From assembly GCA_021531755.1 (NCBI GenBank), contig JADYUK010000003.1, positions 62,001 to 126,000 of the forward strand: a stretch of DNA of 64,000 bases, written 5' to 3'. Positions 25,994 through 34,786 of this stretch are shown here, piece after piece; the stretch's first letter is position 1, and every line of letters starts with the position of its first letter. Origin of the DNA: Hoylesella loescheii. GTDB taxonomy: Bacteria > Bacteroidota > Bacteroidia > Bacteroidales > Bacteroidaceae. The notes beneath the pieces were generated by a model. The model was not told the DNA's origin. It was given only the letters and a program-made list of their open reading frames with translations, and searched no databases. The position numbers were made by a program, and so were the translations under genes.

Positions 25994-26281
25994 TTACAGG
26001 TCTTTGATTTGTTCTTGGGCAACTTCAATGGCTTGCGAACTGAGTTCTTGCTCGCCATCCACCGCATCAAGCACTTTGTCAGCCAGCCAGAGGGTCAGCA
26101 TTTCGTTCTCATCCTGATGGAAGTACTCTGCAAGTTTTATAACTTGTTCGCGCTTAGCACGCCTATCGCCACGTTCAATCTTACTGAACATCGGGGTGTC
26201 TATCTCCAATAGTGCAGCCAACTGGCGTTGCAGAACGCCATTCTCATCTCTTAGTTCTCTAATCTTTTTTCCGAATAACAT
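25994..26281 (-). CDS. XRE-family HTH regulator
   Basis: This 95-aa protein begins MLFGKKIRELRDENGVLQRQ, then LEIDTPMFSKIERGDRRAKR, the HTH type that in Bacteroidetes usually precedes DNA methyltransferase or restriction genes. The start at 26281 fits the family length better than the upstream alternatives. Here it is paired with a membrane-protein gene. Upstream lie two 32-base iteron blocks that could be its operators. Confidence 0.8.
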   Translation of the reverse strand: MLFGKKIRELRDENGVLQRQLAALLEIDTPMFSKIERGDRRAKREQVIKLAEYFHQDENEMLTLWLADKVLDAVDGEQELSSQAIEVAQEQIKDL

Positions 26282-26305
26282 ATCTATGTCTATTTTTCTT
26301 CTTTT

Positions 26306-26436
26306 GCAAATTACCAGCAAGTTACCGGCAAGTTAAACTTATTCTCAATTATCACTGATTATCAACATGTTAGCGAAATACTATTCCGCTTTTGGCACGT
26401 CTCAGCAAGTTGCCAGCAAGTTACAGGCAAGTTAAA
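26306..26436 (-). repeat. Two 32-bp direct repeats made of 11-bp iterons
   Basis: Blocks 26306-26337 and 26405-26436 each contain three copies of an 11-base unit, on the - strand of the type AACTTGCYDGY. The blocks match each other at all but about three positions. They fill the gap between the AlbA_2 gene and the XRE gene, so they may be operators or replication iterons. A decayed coding repeat is another possibility. Confidence 0.55.
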
Positions 26437-26437
26437 T

Positions 26438-27889
26438 CTATGCCCAAATTGGGATATACTTCATATAACGAGGAGCTGTATTTGGGTCAAGTACTTTTAT
26501 TAAGTTCTTTCCAATCGCTTCCTTGATTAATCTAGAAGAACTGCTGGATGATGTTTCAGGAATGCCAAACCTGTCTCTCAGCGACTTGTTTGTCAAAGCA
26601 TCACCTTGTATATACATAAGGCAAGCATGGAGATAACATGACCACAACTTATCTTCCATCGGGATATTGCTAAATTCCATTTCAGAGAAGAGGGTAACTT
26701 TCGTACTATCTTGGAACACTTCGATGCGAGGAGCAGGGAGATATTGTGCTTCACAAGCCAACACCATTCTATCCCAACCACGGCCAAGTTCCTCACACAT
26801 CTTCAATCGGCGCATGAGAGAAGCAAGTTTCTCGTTTCGTGACTTCGGAGGATTATCAATGATACGAAGCACATCTACTAAGGGTGTACCAGGATTCGTC
26901 ACTTCAATACGATTGTCAAATATCTCCACCATTGGTGCAGCCCCTGTAATATATAGGTCCTGGTGAATGAGGCTGTTTGCAATAGCTTCTCTTACAGATG
27001 GGAGAGGGAACTTGCTTTTTGTTGACAGTTGAACTGCATTAACATCCTCATTGCTTGGCAGCAAGGCATTCACGTAGCGCACGATATTCTCAAAGCAAAT
27101 AGCATAGCCTTGATTAAAAGGCTCTTCTTTTTGAATCAACAGACGGTTGATGCCCTTATACTTCACCACACGCATAGCCTTTCGGCCTAACCGAGCAAAC
27201 TCATTCAAGTCCTTGGCAAACAATATGGCGCCAAGATTGGTAATGCTATATAATCCATTGTCTTGTTTCTGGATGATGCCATCCTCATTCAGATAATGAA
27301 CAACAGCTTCCTTTTCAGCAGGCTGTGGTATTTTCAGCAGAGTAAAGTAGGCATCCACCTGAAGCAGTCTAATGATGTCTTCGTATCTTTGGTCAGTCTT
27401 GACGCATACATCCTCAAACTGGGCATGACGCAACTTATCCCATAGCTGAGCTCGGAACACGGGGAACTCATGCAACTTCTTCGTGTAGCTACCACTCCGT
27501 ATGTAGTCAACCTTCTGGAAGCTTACTGGCTCATTTAGAGCCTTATGAATACGAATCAGTTCAACATGCTTGCCATCAATCTCAGCATCATAGTATTCAA
27601 AATCCGCATTCTTGGAGAGCATATAGCGAAGCCAGTTCTCCAACTCCTGCTCGCCTTTCTTTTCCATCTGTAACCGCACCTTTGTACCAATTATCTCATG
27701 CGTAGTATCATCTACTCCCCATATCATATAGGCATAATCGCGGTCGTTCAATGTAGCGGTATTGGCAAGGGCACTAATGTCCTCGCCAACCATATTTGGC
27801 TCGCAATTGTTATGTTTGAACTCAACCCACCCAACTTCCTTGGGCAGTTTACAGAGTTCTTTTACCAGAATATCAATGTTTCCTATCAT
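26438..27889 (-). CDS. AlbA_2 (Schlafen-like) ATP-binding protein
   Basis: In this 483-aa protein, the N-terminal AlbA_2 domain (residues 15-140) has VEFKHNN, EDISALANTATLNDRDYAYM and IWGVDD. A GHKL-like ATPase region (residues 230-390) includes PLPSVREAIANSLIHQDLYI with the ATP-lid asparagine pattern, and ELGRGWDRMV. A winged-helix tail follows (LTNKSLRDRFGIPETSSSSS). Such proteins are putative DNA-binding regulators or helicase-like factors, common in mobile elements. The ATG at 27889 is preferred over an upstream TTG. Confidence 0.75.
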   Translation of the reverse strand: MIGNIDILVKELCKLPKEVGWVEFKHNNCEPNMVGEDISALANTATLNDRDYAYMIWGVDDTTHEIIGTKVRLQMEKKGEQELENWLRYMLSKNADFEYYDAEIDGKHVELIRIHKALNEPVSFQKVDYIRSGSYTKKLHEFPVFRAQLWDKLRHAQFEDVCVKTDQRYEDIIRLLQVDAYFTLLKIPQPAEKEAVVHYLNEDGIIQKQDNGLYSITNLGAILFAKDLNEFARLGRKAMRVVKYKGINRLLIQKEEPFNQGYAICFENIVRYVNALLPSNEDVNAVQLSTKSKFPLPSVREAIANSLIHQDLYITGAAPMVEIFDNRIEVTNPGTPLVDVLRIIDNPPKSRNEKLASLMRRLKMCEELGRGWDRMVLACEAQYLPAPRIEVFQDSTKVTLFSEMEFSNIPMEDKLWSCYLHACLMYIQGDALTNKSLRDRFGIPETSSSSSSRLIKEAIGKNLIKVLDPNTAPRYMKYIPIWA

Positions 27890-27924
27890 ATCATTACTTA
27901 TAGTTCGATTCCAAGACAAGTACT

Positions 27925-28011
27925 TCAAATTCTAAAATCCTTCCACTCACACCGAGTGTCCTCTTGTGGGTACTTACCGAGCAGATATTGTCGTAGTTCA
28001 TATTCAGTCAT
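27925..28011 (-). pseudogene. N-terminal remnant of a second AlbA_2 gene
   Basis: This 28-aa frame reads MTEYELRQYLLGKYPQEDTR followed by CEWKDFRI. That is the start of a different AlbA_2 subfamily, in which C-E-W-K-E/D-F opens the domain. It stops immediately after and only 35 bases before the intact AlbA_2 gene, so it is a truncated relic. Confidence 0.45.
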
Positions 28012-28020
28012 TTTATTACA

Positions 28021-28740
28021 CTAAAATAATTGCTTGTTAAAAAATACTTTCCTTTCTTTGAATTTTGTAAGAAATAAAAATAGCCTTTCAATATTGGTTT
28101 TTCCAATTATACGTTTACCATCAACAATATAATGACATAGATTATTAATACTTTTTGTGTTGATGTCTTGAACAGCTGCAATTATTTTTATCCAATAACG
28201 TGCTTTTATCTGTGACATATCTTCTAATTCAGAAGGACTAAATTCATTCTTATCGACAATCTCTTTTAAAGTATCATAAAGTACACACGGAACATCAGGA
28301 TCAAAATCATACACTTCAATATCAATATCCTCTAATACAGAAAGATATTTTCTTGTAAGGGATTTGATCGTTTCAAGAGGTATTCCTCCATTCATCGCAC
28401 CCATCCAAGGAAAAGCTACAGAAGAAATACCTAGGTTATGGTAGTTGTCTACAAATTTTTGTAAGGTTTCTTCAATCCATTCAACTTTTGAAGGGTCTTT
28501 CCAATCATCTTTGATTGCAAAATTCAAAATGATTGGTTTTGTTTTGGTGTAAGGAAGTATCTGACCTGGCTTTAACATACGATGAAAGCATATTTTCTGA
28601 TACTCCTTGAACATTTCAGGAAAACGTAATTTAAAATCCAGGGCAATTCCTTTACCCATAGCACCAACGCAATTAACTGTATTAACAACAGCCATTGCTT
28701 TGGAGTTAAAAATATTACCTTTTATTTCTTTGTATGCCAT
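28021..28740 (-). CDS. Macrodomain protein, DarG-like (predicted ADP-ribosyl hydrolase)
   Basis: In this 239-aa protein, residues 1-150 form a macrodomain of the DarG/Poa1p-like type. VVNTVNCVGAMGKGIALDF (residues 18-36) supplies the ADP-ribose loop, and FPWMGAMNGGIP near 115 the distal loop. Residues 155-239 form a helical tail of unknown function, where DarG proteins carry a DarT-binding region. DarG removes ADP-ribose from DNA thymidine and neutralises DarT. It starts next to the stop of a giant gene containing a DarT-like region, so it is most likely the antitoxin of that protein. Confidence 0.75.
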   Translation of the reverse strand: MAYKEIKGNIFNSKAMAVVNTVNCVGAMGKGIALDFKLRFPEMFKEYQKICFHRMLKPGQILPYTKTKPIILNFAIKDDWKDPSKVEWIEETLQKFVDNYHNLGISSVAFPWMGAMNGGIPLETIKSLTRKYLSVLEDIDIEVYDFDPDVPCVLYDTLKEIVDKNEFSPSELEDMSQIKARYWIKIIAAVQDINTKSINNLCHYIVDGKRIIGKTNIERLFLFLTKFKERKVFFNKQLF

Positions 28741-31700
28741 TTACTTATATTGTTTGATCGATTTTACTATTTCTTCGTATGGAGAATTCCAACTATTGTA
28801 CTCTGTCAATGATGGCAGAACATTTGCAAGTGCAAGGATTTTTTGACCGCGTAAAGTGTCATAAATAGATAACCGTAAGTAGGATTTATCACATCCTTTA
28901 CCATGGAACCGACTTCTGTCTAATGCATCAGCATCTTTGAGAATTTTCCAAATGAGGTTATTCTTACATGTCACTGGGCATAATGAATCGTCAACAGAAT
29001 GATATCGAATGGCTTCCAAAACAGAATTGCATATTCTGGAATTTGAAATCATGCTTTTGAGTCTTGAATCATACAGCATAGCGGAAGAGTTGCCATGTTC
29101 TTCGCCCTCACGATCGGATTTTTTCCCTAAATCATGAATTATAGCCGCATAATAGCATCCTTCTTTTACATCTGTTGGAATATCAGGAATTGTGTTTGCA
29201 ATCAAATAAGACATGAACAATACTCTTGACGTATGAGCAATACCATGCCATGAATAAACCATATGAGGATAGAACAAAGATCTGTCTAGTTGAATAGACA
29301 ACTTACTCATTTCTTTGGGGAATTCCTCGTAATTCAGATCTTGGAACCGATCCTCAGACTGCTGTTCGCTTTTGGCAGAATCACCTTCACTTATAATGCT
29401 GCTAAAAATTAGCCATTCTTTTGTGCTTGCATATGGACTAGGATCTACAAAATATATCTCTTCTGGAGGATTATTTTTACTGAATTCTACCATCGGATAC
29501 ATAATGATGCCCTCACTTGTATTGTTAATAATACAATCTGTATTAATAATAGTTCCACCTTTGATTCGCATATAAGCACAGCCATTGAGATCATAATTAG
29601 ACTCTATAGAAATTCTATCCTTTTCCTCATTAAATGTTAAATGACGGTTCTTAAATGAAAACAAAGAAGGTCTTACCGAAATTCTACTAATAATCGAATC
29701 ATCAGCAAAATATTGTTTCAATAGTTCTGCATGCGAATCCTCCATACAATATATCCTCAAAGAGTCTATATTAGAGAAATCAAATTCTTCTTTAATCAAG
29801 AACTCTTGTTGGGACTCCCTTTTTATGTGTTCACTATAGTAGTCATATGAATAAGGGCCAGAATCTGCAAGATCAGAAGCATCTGTCATATTATAATATA
29901 AGTATTGTGTTGCAAGATTGGAGGGAGAATCGGTAACCTTGAAAATTTGAGCTGACCCTCTTTGAAGATTACCATTACTATAATAACATAATTCTGGCAT
30001 CTTCTCTATAACCTCACTTACATCAAATTCCATAAAAATAGGAATAGGGCACTTAGGAAGGTTTAATGCTTGGGCATTATCATAATAACTCTTCCAATAT
30101 TTCTGCCATATTTTTTTACCATTGTAATCATATCCGACAAGACGATATTTCTCTTCACCGCAGCTACTATCTTTACCTAGACACTCGTTGTAAAACTGTG
30201 TCAGAGATTTAGGACGGTAATAGAATCTGGCAAATGGATGTGCCTTTGATGTGAGATTAATAACAGAACCAGCTGAACTATACTTCAATCTTTTAAGTTC
30301 CATTGCCTTATCTCTACTTAAAATCTTTTTTGACCGGAGTATGTCTATGATATTGTAGAGATGAGTAAAATGATAAATCTTCAGGGAATCGTATCCATGT
30401 GAATCACTCTCTTCAAGGTTTTTGATAAACCTTACACGATTGACCTCTTCTTTAAATACTTTTCTTATGGACTCTGCATCAATTATAGAAATTGCAGGGT
30501 TTTCCAAAAGGGAATTCCAATTCCACCTGTCTCTATATTTTCGTATAAATTCTATAGAGAATTCAATTGATGCCTTTGAAAGTTTATTCCAGTCAATAAA
30601 TGACTCTAGTGCATCAATAACCGCTTCACTAAATTCACTGTAATTGTATTTCTTGTTTATTACGTTCCAATTAAATAAAGGAGCATATCTTAATAGAATG
30701 TCATTTGACAAAGTCATTTTTTCAGAAAGATATTGCCAATCAAGATAATCTTTTAGTTCTTCAATTGTAGCCCCATCCTCTATATTAATCACAGACTCGT
30801 TAGAAGTTACAATTGACCAGTTCAAATCATCCTTGAAGTGTTTTGCAATATCCAAAGTAAGACCAGGGTTTGATGAAATTGAATCCCAGTTCGCCCGACC
30901 ACAATCCTTCGCTTTCTGGATAGTTTCTATAGATGGAACATACGACGGATTACCTGTCAACAACATCCAATCAAAGTCAAATTGTGATATACACTTTATT
31001 AAGGAATCGTCAAACTTTAGTTCCTCTCGCCGAACGACATCGTTCCATGAAATACTGGATGCGATTCTGTCAATTTTACAAAGCTTTCTCAGATAATTTT
31101 TATCCCACTTTATCGATTTGTTTTGGGAAATGGCTATCCAATCCCACTCTTTTTCAGTATGTGAGAATATAAACGCAAATGTTAAAGCGGTTTTTTCATT
31201 TGAAGATAATGCGTTCCAGTCCCATTCCTCATCAATGTAACTAGACACCATATCATCTGTAATATTAATATCTGTTCTCAGAGATATTAAAGAAAAGTTA
31301 AGCCGGTCTCTATATTTTCTAAGATTGGCATCTCCATTCTTGTTCGGCAGTAGACATAATCCATAATGGCTGATATAGTCCCAATCCCATTTTTCAGGCA
31401 TTATTGAATAGAAAAGAGCATGCTGGTTCTGAATACTTTCAAGCTTTGTTAACTCTGAGAAATCCCATTTGAACTTTTCGTCTTTCAGTTTCCTTCTAAC
31501 CACAGACTTCCATGTACGATATGCATATTCGTCAGAATTGTAGGTAAACATCTGATTAACAGGATTGCATCCGGAAAAAGCCGTCCAATTTACATAGCTA
31601 TGTGGTCTTTCTACGAATAATTCTGGATTGTCAATAGCATCGTAAATATAACTATAATCCCAAAAGTATCCATTTTCAGGATTCTTCTCTTCAGAAAGAG

Positions 31701-34700
31701 ATAGCAACTCGTAGGGTTCAAAAGCACGAGTCACGGATTCCCAGCACTTCTCTTTCTTACTGTCATCAAGTAGTGACAGCACATTTTTGATTGATCTCAG
31801 GTTTTCATCGCTCTGAATATAATCAGCGGAGAACTTTTGTGATAAAATGATATCCCAATCCCATAGGTCAGCATATCTCGAAAGATTATCTATGATAAAA
31901 TCGGTTTCACATCTTTCGGTAATATTGCTCCAATCCCATCTTGCATATGAAGAATACGCACATTTAAGGATAGAGGATAGCTGCATATTGTCATTAAGAA
32001 CATCCCAGTCAAGACGCTCCGACACCATTTCATTTTCAAAAATAGCTTCTAAACCGTTGTATGTTTCATTACACAAACGCCATGATATTGCATACCAATC
32101 CAAGTAATCAGCTCTTTCCTTAATTGCAGAGAATATATGACCAAGGGGTGCTTTTTTTGATATCAATGGCCAATTCCAAAAATATTCCAGGTTTTTATCA
32201 ACAAGCAACTCTTTGGAAATGGAACTTAAGACTTTATCATGAACAATATCTTTCCTCCAAAGTGAGAGATACTTAGTAAGGTGGGATGCAATAACGGAAC
32301 CAGATAGTGTTTGAGATAGAACATTCCAATCCCATCGATCTTTATATGCCTCAAGTAATGATGGATTTGAATCTATTAATTTGGCCAACCTAGAAGAAAG
32401 AATGACAAAATCCCAGTTCAATGATAACCTGCTTTGTATAAATTCAATTGAAAGAGATTCTGACAAACGAGACCAGAGCTTTATTCCATAACCATATGAA
32501 TGTTGAGCAATAGAATCAATTTTATCTGCAACGGCAGCTATTTCTAAAGCATCGAAATATTTTTCTATTGTAGCCGCATTTGCTGACAATAGCCATATGG
32601 AGATAACTTCAGGATGCAGACGAAGCCTATCACAGAACTGAACGTCATTGACCAGATTTCTATTTCTAGCCAAGGATTTCCATTGCCAAGGAAAGGTTTC
32701 GTATTTTTCTATCCAATCAAAACTTGGAGCACTTGCTGATACAAAGTTTGTATTATCGGATGAAGTCATCCATAAAGAATAATGACTGAAGAATTCTTCT
32801 GTAAATTCTATATCCGATATTCTTAGCCAATTCTTATACGAAACACGGTCTTTGCCAATAGACAGGAATTCGTATAACCCTGCAAAATGTTCATTCTCTG
32901 ACAGACTTTCCCAATTCCATTTGAAACTAGGATAATCTTGTACATAATCAATTGATTCAATATTTTTTGAGATGAAATCTAAATCATACTCGGTTAAAAT
33001 TTTTGAATTATACTTTTCAAAAAACTCTTTTGTCCATGAAACATAATCGTATTGTATAAAACCCGGAGTACAAGATGTAGAATCCCAAGAAAGCAGTCCT
33101 GTTTTCTCAAAAAAAACAATCAGTTCATCATCCCAAGGATAATGAGATTTATTTTGTAAACTATATGCTAAGAGCATTCCTTTTTCTCTGGCTTCAATAA
33201 CCATCTTAAGAAATGACTCTGATTTTATACACTTATCTTTAATAGATGATGTGATAACCTTATCCAGGATATAACCAACATATGTGAAGATAGATTCTTT
33301 TAACAAGATAAGGTTGTCTACAAGCAAATCTATATTTACGTTATATGTAAAGTACCTCCAATCCCATTGTTTTGTGGGGTTCTCAACAACTAAGTATAAA
33401 TCTTCTTTTGAGAGCCAAGAGGTTAGATTGAAGAAGCTTATATGTATATTGTTGATGTTGGATTTAACAAAGTCAATGTCTATAAATCTGGAAACGACTT
33501 CCCATTCCCATTCTTCGCCTGGTTTTACATGAGCAAGCATTATTTTCTGCGCAACTGGCTTTGTCATATCGTCTCTAGACAAGACAATATTATAGTTCCA
33601 GTCAAAAGAATCCGCAGATTCTAAAATATAATTAATAGGGAGTCTAAAAGACAATATCGCAAAATCAAAATGGACAAATGGGTCTTTGAGATGTTTGATT
33701 ATGACATCAACCGGACAAACATGGGATAATACCCCCCATTGCTCGTATTGACATAGTTCATTCTTTGATATGTATTCAAAAGTTTCGTCATCGTCCCAAG
33801 CAGTACGATGATCATTGATGATTATGTCAAATTCTTCTTCCTCAATTTCTTGTTCAAAATATCTGATTTCTTTGTAACTGATGATGGAGTCAGTATCATT
33901 CAGCAACTTACAATATAAAGATCTACGAATTTTCTGGTCTCGCAGATGTTCGTTTTCGAAACGGTAAAGCAAATTACATGCTGGTTCAGATAACACATTA
34001 TCATGAAAAACCAAAGGATAGAAATTTCCTTCGTAATCGTACAACTTAACATCTACATAATAAACAGGGAATTTGAAAAGCAAATCTTTTTTTGCCTCGA
34101 AGATGTGAAACTCAGAGATTGACTGTAATCTAATCCTATCTGTCAGCTCATCATTATTACGCAAATTAATACTATCTGGTTCAAAGTCGTCTACTCTTTC
34201 AATATCTGTAATATCTGAATAGAATCCGAGTGCATTATAGAATGGGAAAAAAACACTATCATCAGGCAGAGAAGATTTGTTGATGTTTTCTAAAAGCTGC
34301 TTTTTGCCTTTATATATTTTAAACTTACAGTTCTCTTCTAATGCTATTTTGCCAAGATTCGTTAACCTTATAATTTTCTTCGGCTCTACTTGTTTGTTTT
34401 CTTCCACACCAGAGATATCCGAAGAATCTTCAGCTTTAGGTAACACATTAGATTCTTCAACAATAAGTTTCCATTTGAAGGAAGATTCCAATAATTTCTT
34501 AAAGAAAACTTTCTCTGCACGATCTTCATAGAATTGTACATTTTCATACAGCCTATTGGCCATGTCAAAACCCAATTTCATGCCGAGTTCTTCTCTTGTC
34601 ACTTCTTCCCCCTCACAGGAATAAAGTAACTTTAGTATTATCGTTTCAATGTCAGTCAAAGGTTCTTTTTCATAGAACATCACTGTACACTGAGATTCTC

Positions 34701-34785
34701 TAATCTGCCACGACCTCAACTTTCTATCGGAAGGGAGTGAGGAATAAATAAGAGTCCCTTTTTCAATTATATGTTGATAATCCAT
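28741..34785 (-). CDS. Giant W-repeat protein with DarT-like ADP-ribosyltransferase and HD domains
   Basis: This 2014-aa protein has four parts. (1) Residues 1-120 contain a winged-helix-like segment (TDIETIILKLLYSCEGEEVT). (2) Residues ~350-1440 hold more than twenty irregular ~40-residue repeats marked by W-D/N-W-x-x-[LIV]-S, a probable solenoid. (3) Residues ~1468-1665 resemble DarT/DUF4433: IYHFTHLYNIIDILRSKKIL, then HPFARFYYRPKSLTQFYNEC and a putative catalytic glutamate in QQEFLIKEEF. (4) Residues ~1840-1960 form an HD phosphohydrolase: WHGIAHTSRVLF, AAIIHDLGKKSD, IRYHS, KDADALDRSRF. I infer a sensor solenoid joined to an NAD-using effector and a nucleotide-cleaving domain. It sits between the helicase-Ppx gene and the macrodomain gene with no real gaps. 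Confidence 0.7.
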   Translation of the reverse strand: MDYQHIIEKGTLIYSSLPSDRKLRSWQIRESQCTVMFYEKEPLTDIETIILKLLYSCEGEEVTREELGMKLGFDMANRLYENVQFYEDRAEKVFFKKLLESSFKWKLIVEESNVLPKAEDSSDISGVEENKQVEPKKIIRLTNLGKIALEENCKFKIYKGKKQLLENINKSSLPDDSVFFPFYNALGFYSDITDIERVDDFEPDSINLRNNDELTDRIRLQSISEFHIFEAKKDLLFKFPVYYVDVKLYDYEGNFYPLVFHDNVLSEPACNLLYRFENEHLRDQKIRRSLYCKLLNDTDSIISYKEIRYFEQEIEEEEFDIIINDHRTAWDDDETFEYISKNELCQYEQWGVLSHVCPVDVIIKHLKDPFVHFDFAILSFRLPINYILESADSFDWNYNIVLSRDDMTKPVAQKIMLAHVKPGEEWEWEVVSRFIDIDFVKSNINNIHISFFNLTSWLSKEDLYLVVENPTKQWDWRYFTYNVNIDLLVDNLILLKESIFTYVGYILDKVITSSIKDKCIKSESFLKMVIEAREKGMLLAYSLQNKSHYPWDDELIVFFEKTGLLSWDSTSCTPGFIQYDYVSWTKEFFEKYNSKILTEYDLDFISKNIESIDYVQDYPSFKWNWESLSENEHFAGLYEFLSIGKDRVSYKNWLRISDIEFTEEFFSHYSLWMTSSDNTNFVSASAPSFDWIEKYETFPWQWKSLARNRNLVNDVQFCDRLRLHPEVISIWLLSANAATIEKYFDALEIAAVADKIDSIAQHSYGYGIKLWSRLSESLSIEFIQSRLSLNWDFVILSSRLAKLIDSNPSLLEAYKDRWDWNVLSQTLSGSVIASHLTKYLSLWRKDIVHDKVLSSISKELLVDKNLEYFWNWPLISKKAPLGHIFSAIKERADYLDWYAISWRLCNETYNGLEAIFENEMVSERLDWDVLNDNMQLSSILKCAYSSYARWDWSNITERCETDFIIDNLSRYADLWDWDIILSQKFSADYIQSDENLRSIKNVLSLLDDSKKEKCWESVTRAFEPYELLSLSEEKNPENGYFWDYSYIYDAIDNPELFVERPHSYVNWTAFSGCNPVNQMFTYNSDEYAYRTWKSVVRRKLKDEKFKWDFSELTKLESIQNQHALFYSIMPEKWDWDYISHYGLCLLPNKNGDANLRKYRDRLNFSLISLRTDINITDDMVSSYIDEEWDWNALSSNEKTALTFAFIFSHTEKEWDWIAISQNKSIKWDKNYLRKLCKIDRIASSISWNDVVRREELKFDDSLIKCISQFDFDWMLLTGNPSYVPSIETIQKAKDCGRANWDSISSNPGLTLDIAKHFKDDLNWSIVTSNESVINIEDGATIEELKDYLDWQYLSEKMTLSNDILLRYAPLFNWNVINKKYNYSEFSEAVIDALESFIDWNKLSKASIEFSIEFIRKYRDRWNWNSLLENPAISIIDAESIRKVFKEEVNRVRFIKNLEESDSHGYDSLKIYHFTHLYNIIDILRSKKILSRDKAMELKRLKYSSAGSVINLTSKAHPFARFYYRPKSLTQFYNECLGKDSSCGEEKYRLVGYDYNGKKIWQKYWKSYYDNAQALNLPKCPIPIFMEFDVSEVIEKMPELCYYSNGNLQRGSAQIFKVTDSPSNLATQYLYYNMTDASDLADSGPYSYDYYSEHIKRESQQEFLIKEEFDFSNIDSLRIYCMEDSHAELLKQYFADDSIISRISVRPSLFSFKNRHLTFNEEKDRISIESNYDLNGCAYMRIKGGTIINTDCIINNTSEGIIMYPMVEFSKNNPPEEIYFVDPSPYASTKEWLIFSSIISEGDSAKSEQQSEDRFQDLNYEEFPKEMSKLSIQLDRSLFYPHMVYSWHGIAHTSRVLFMSYLIANTIPDIPTDVKEGCYYAAIIHDLGKKSDREGEEHGNSSAMLYDSRLKSMISNSRICNSVLEAIRYHSVDDSLCPVTCKNNLIWKILKDADALDRSRFHGKGCDKSYLRLSIYDTLRGQKILALANVLPSLTEYNSWNSPYEEIVKSIKQYK

Positions 34786-34786
34786 A

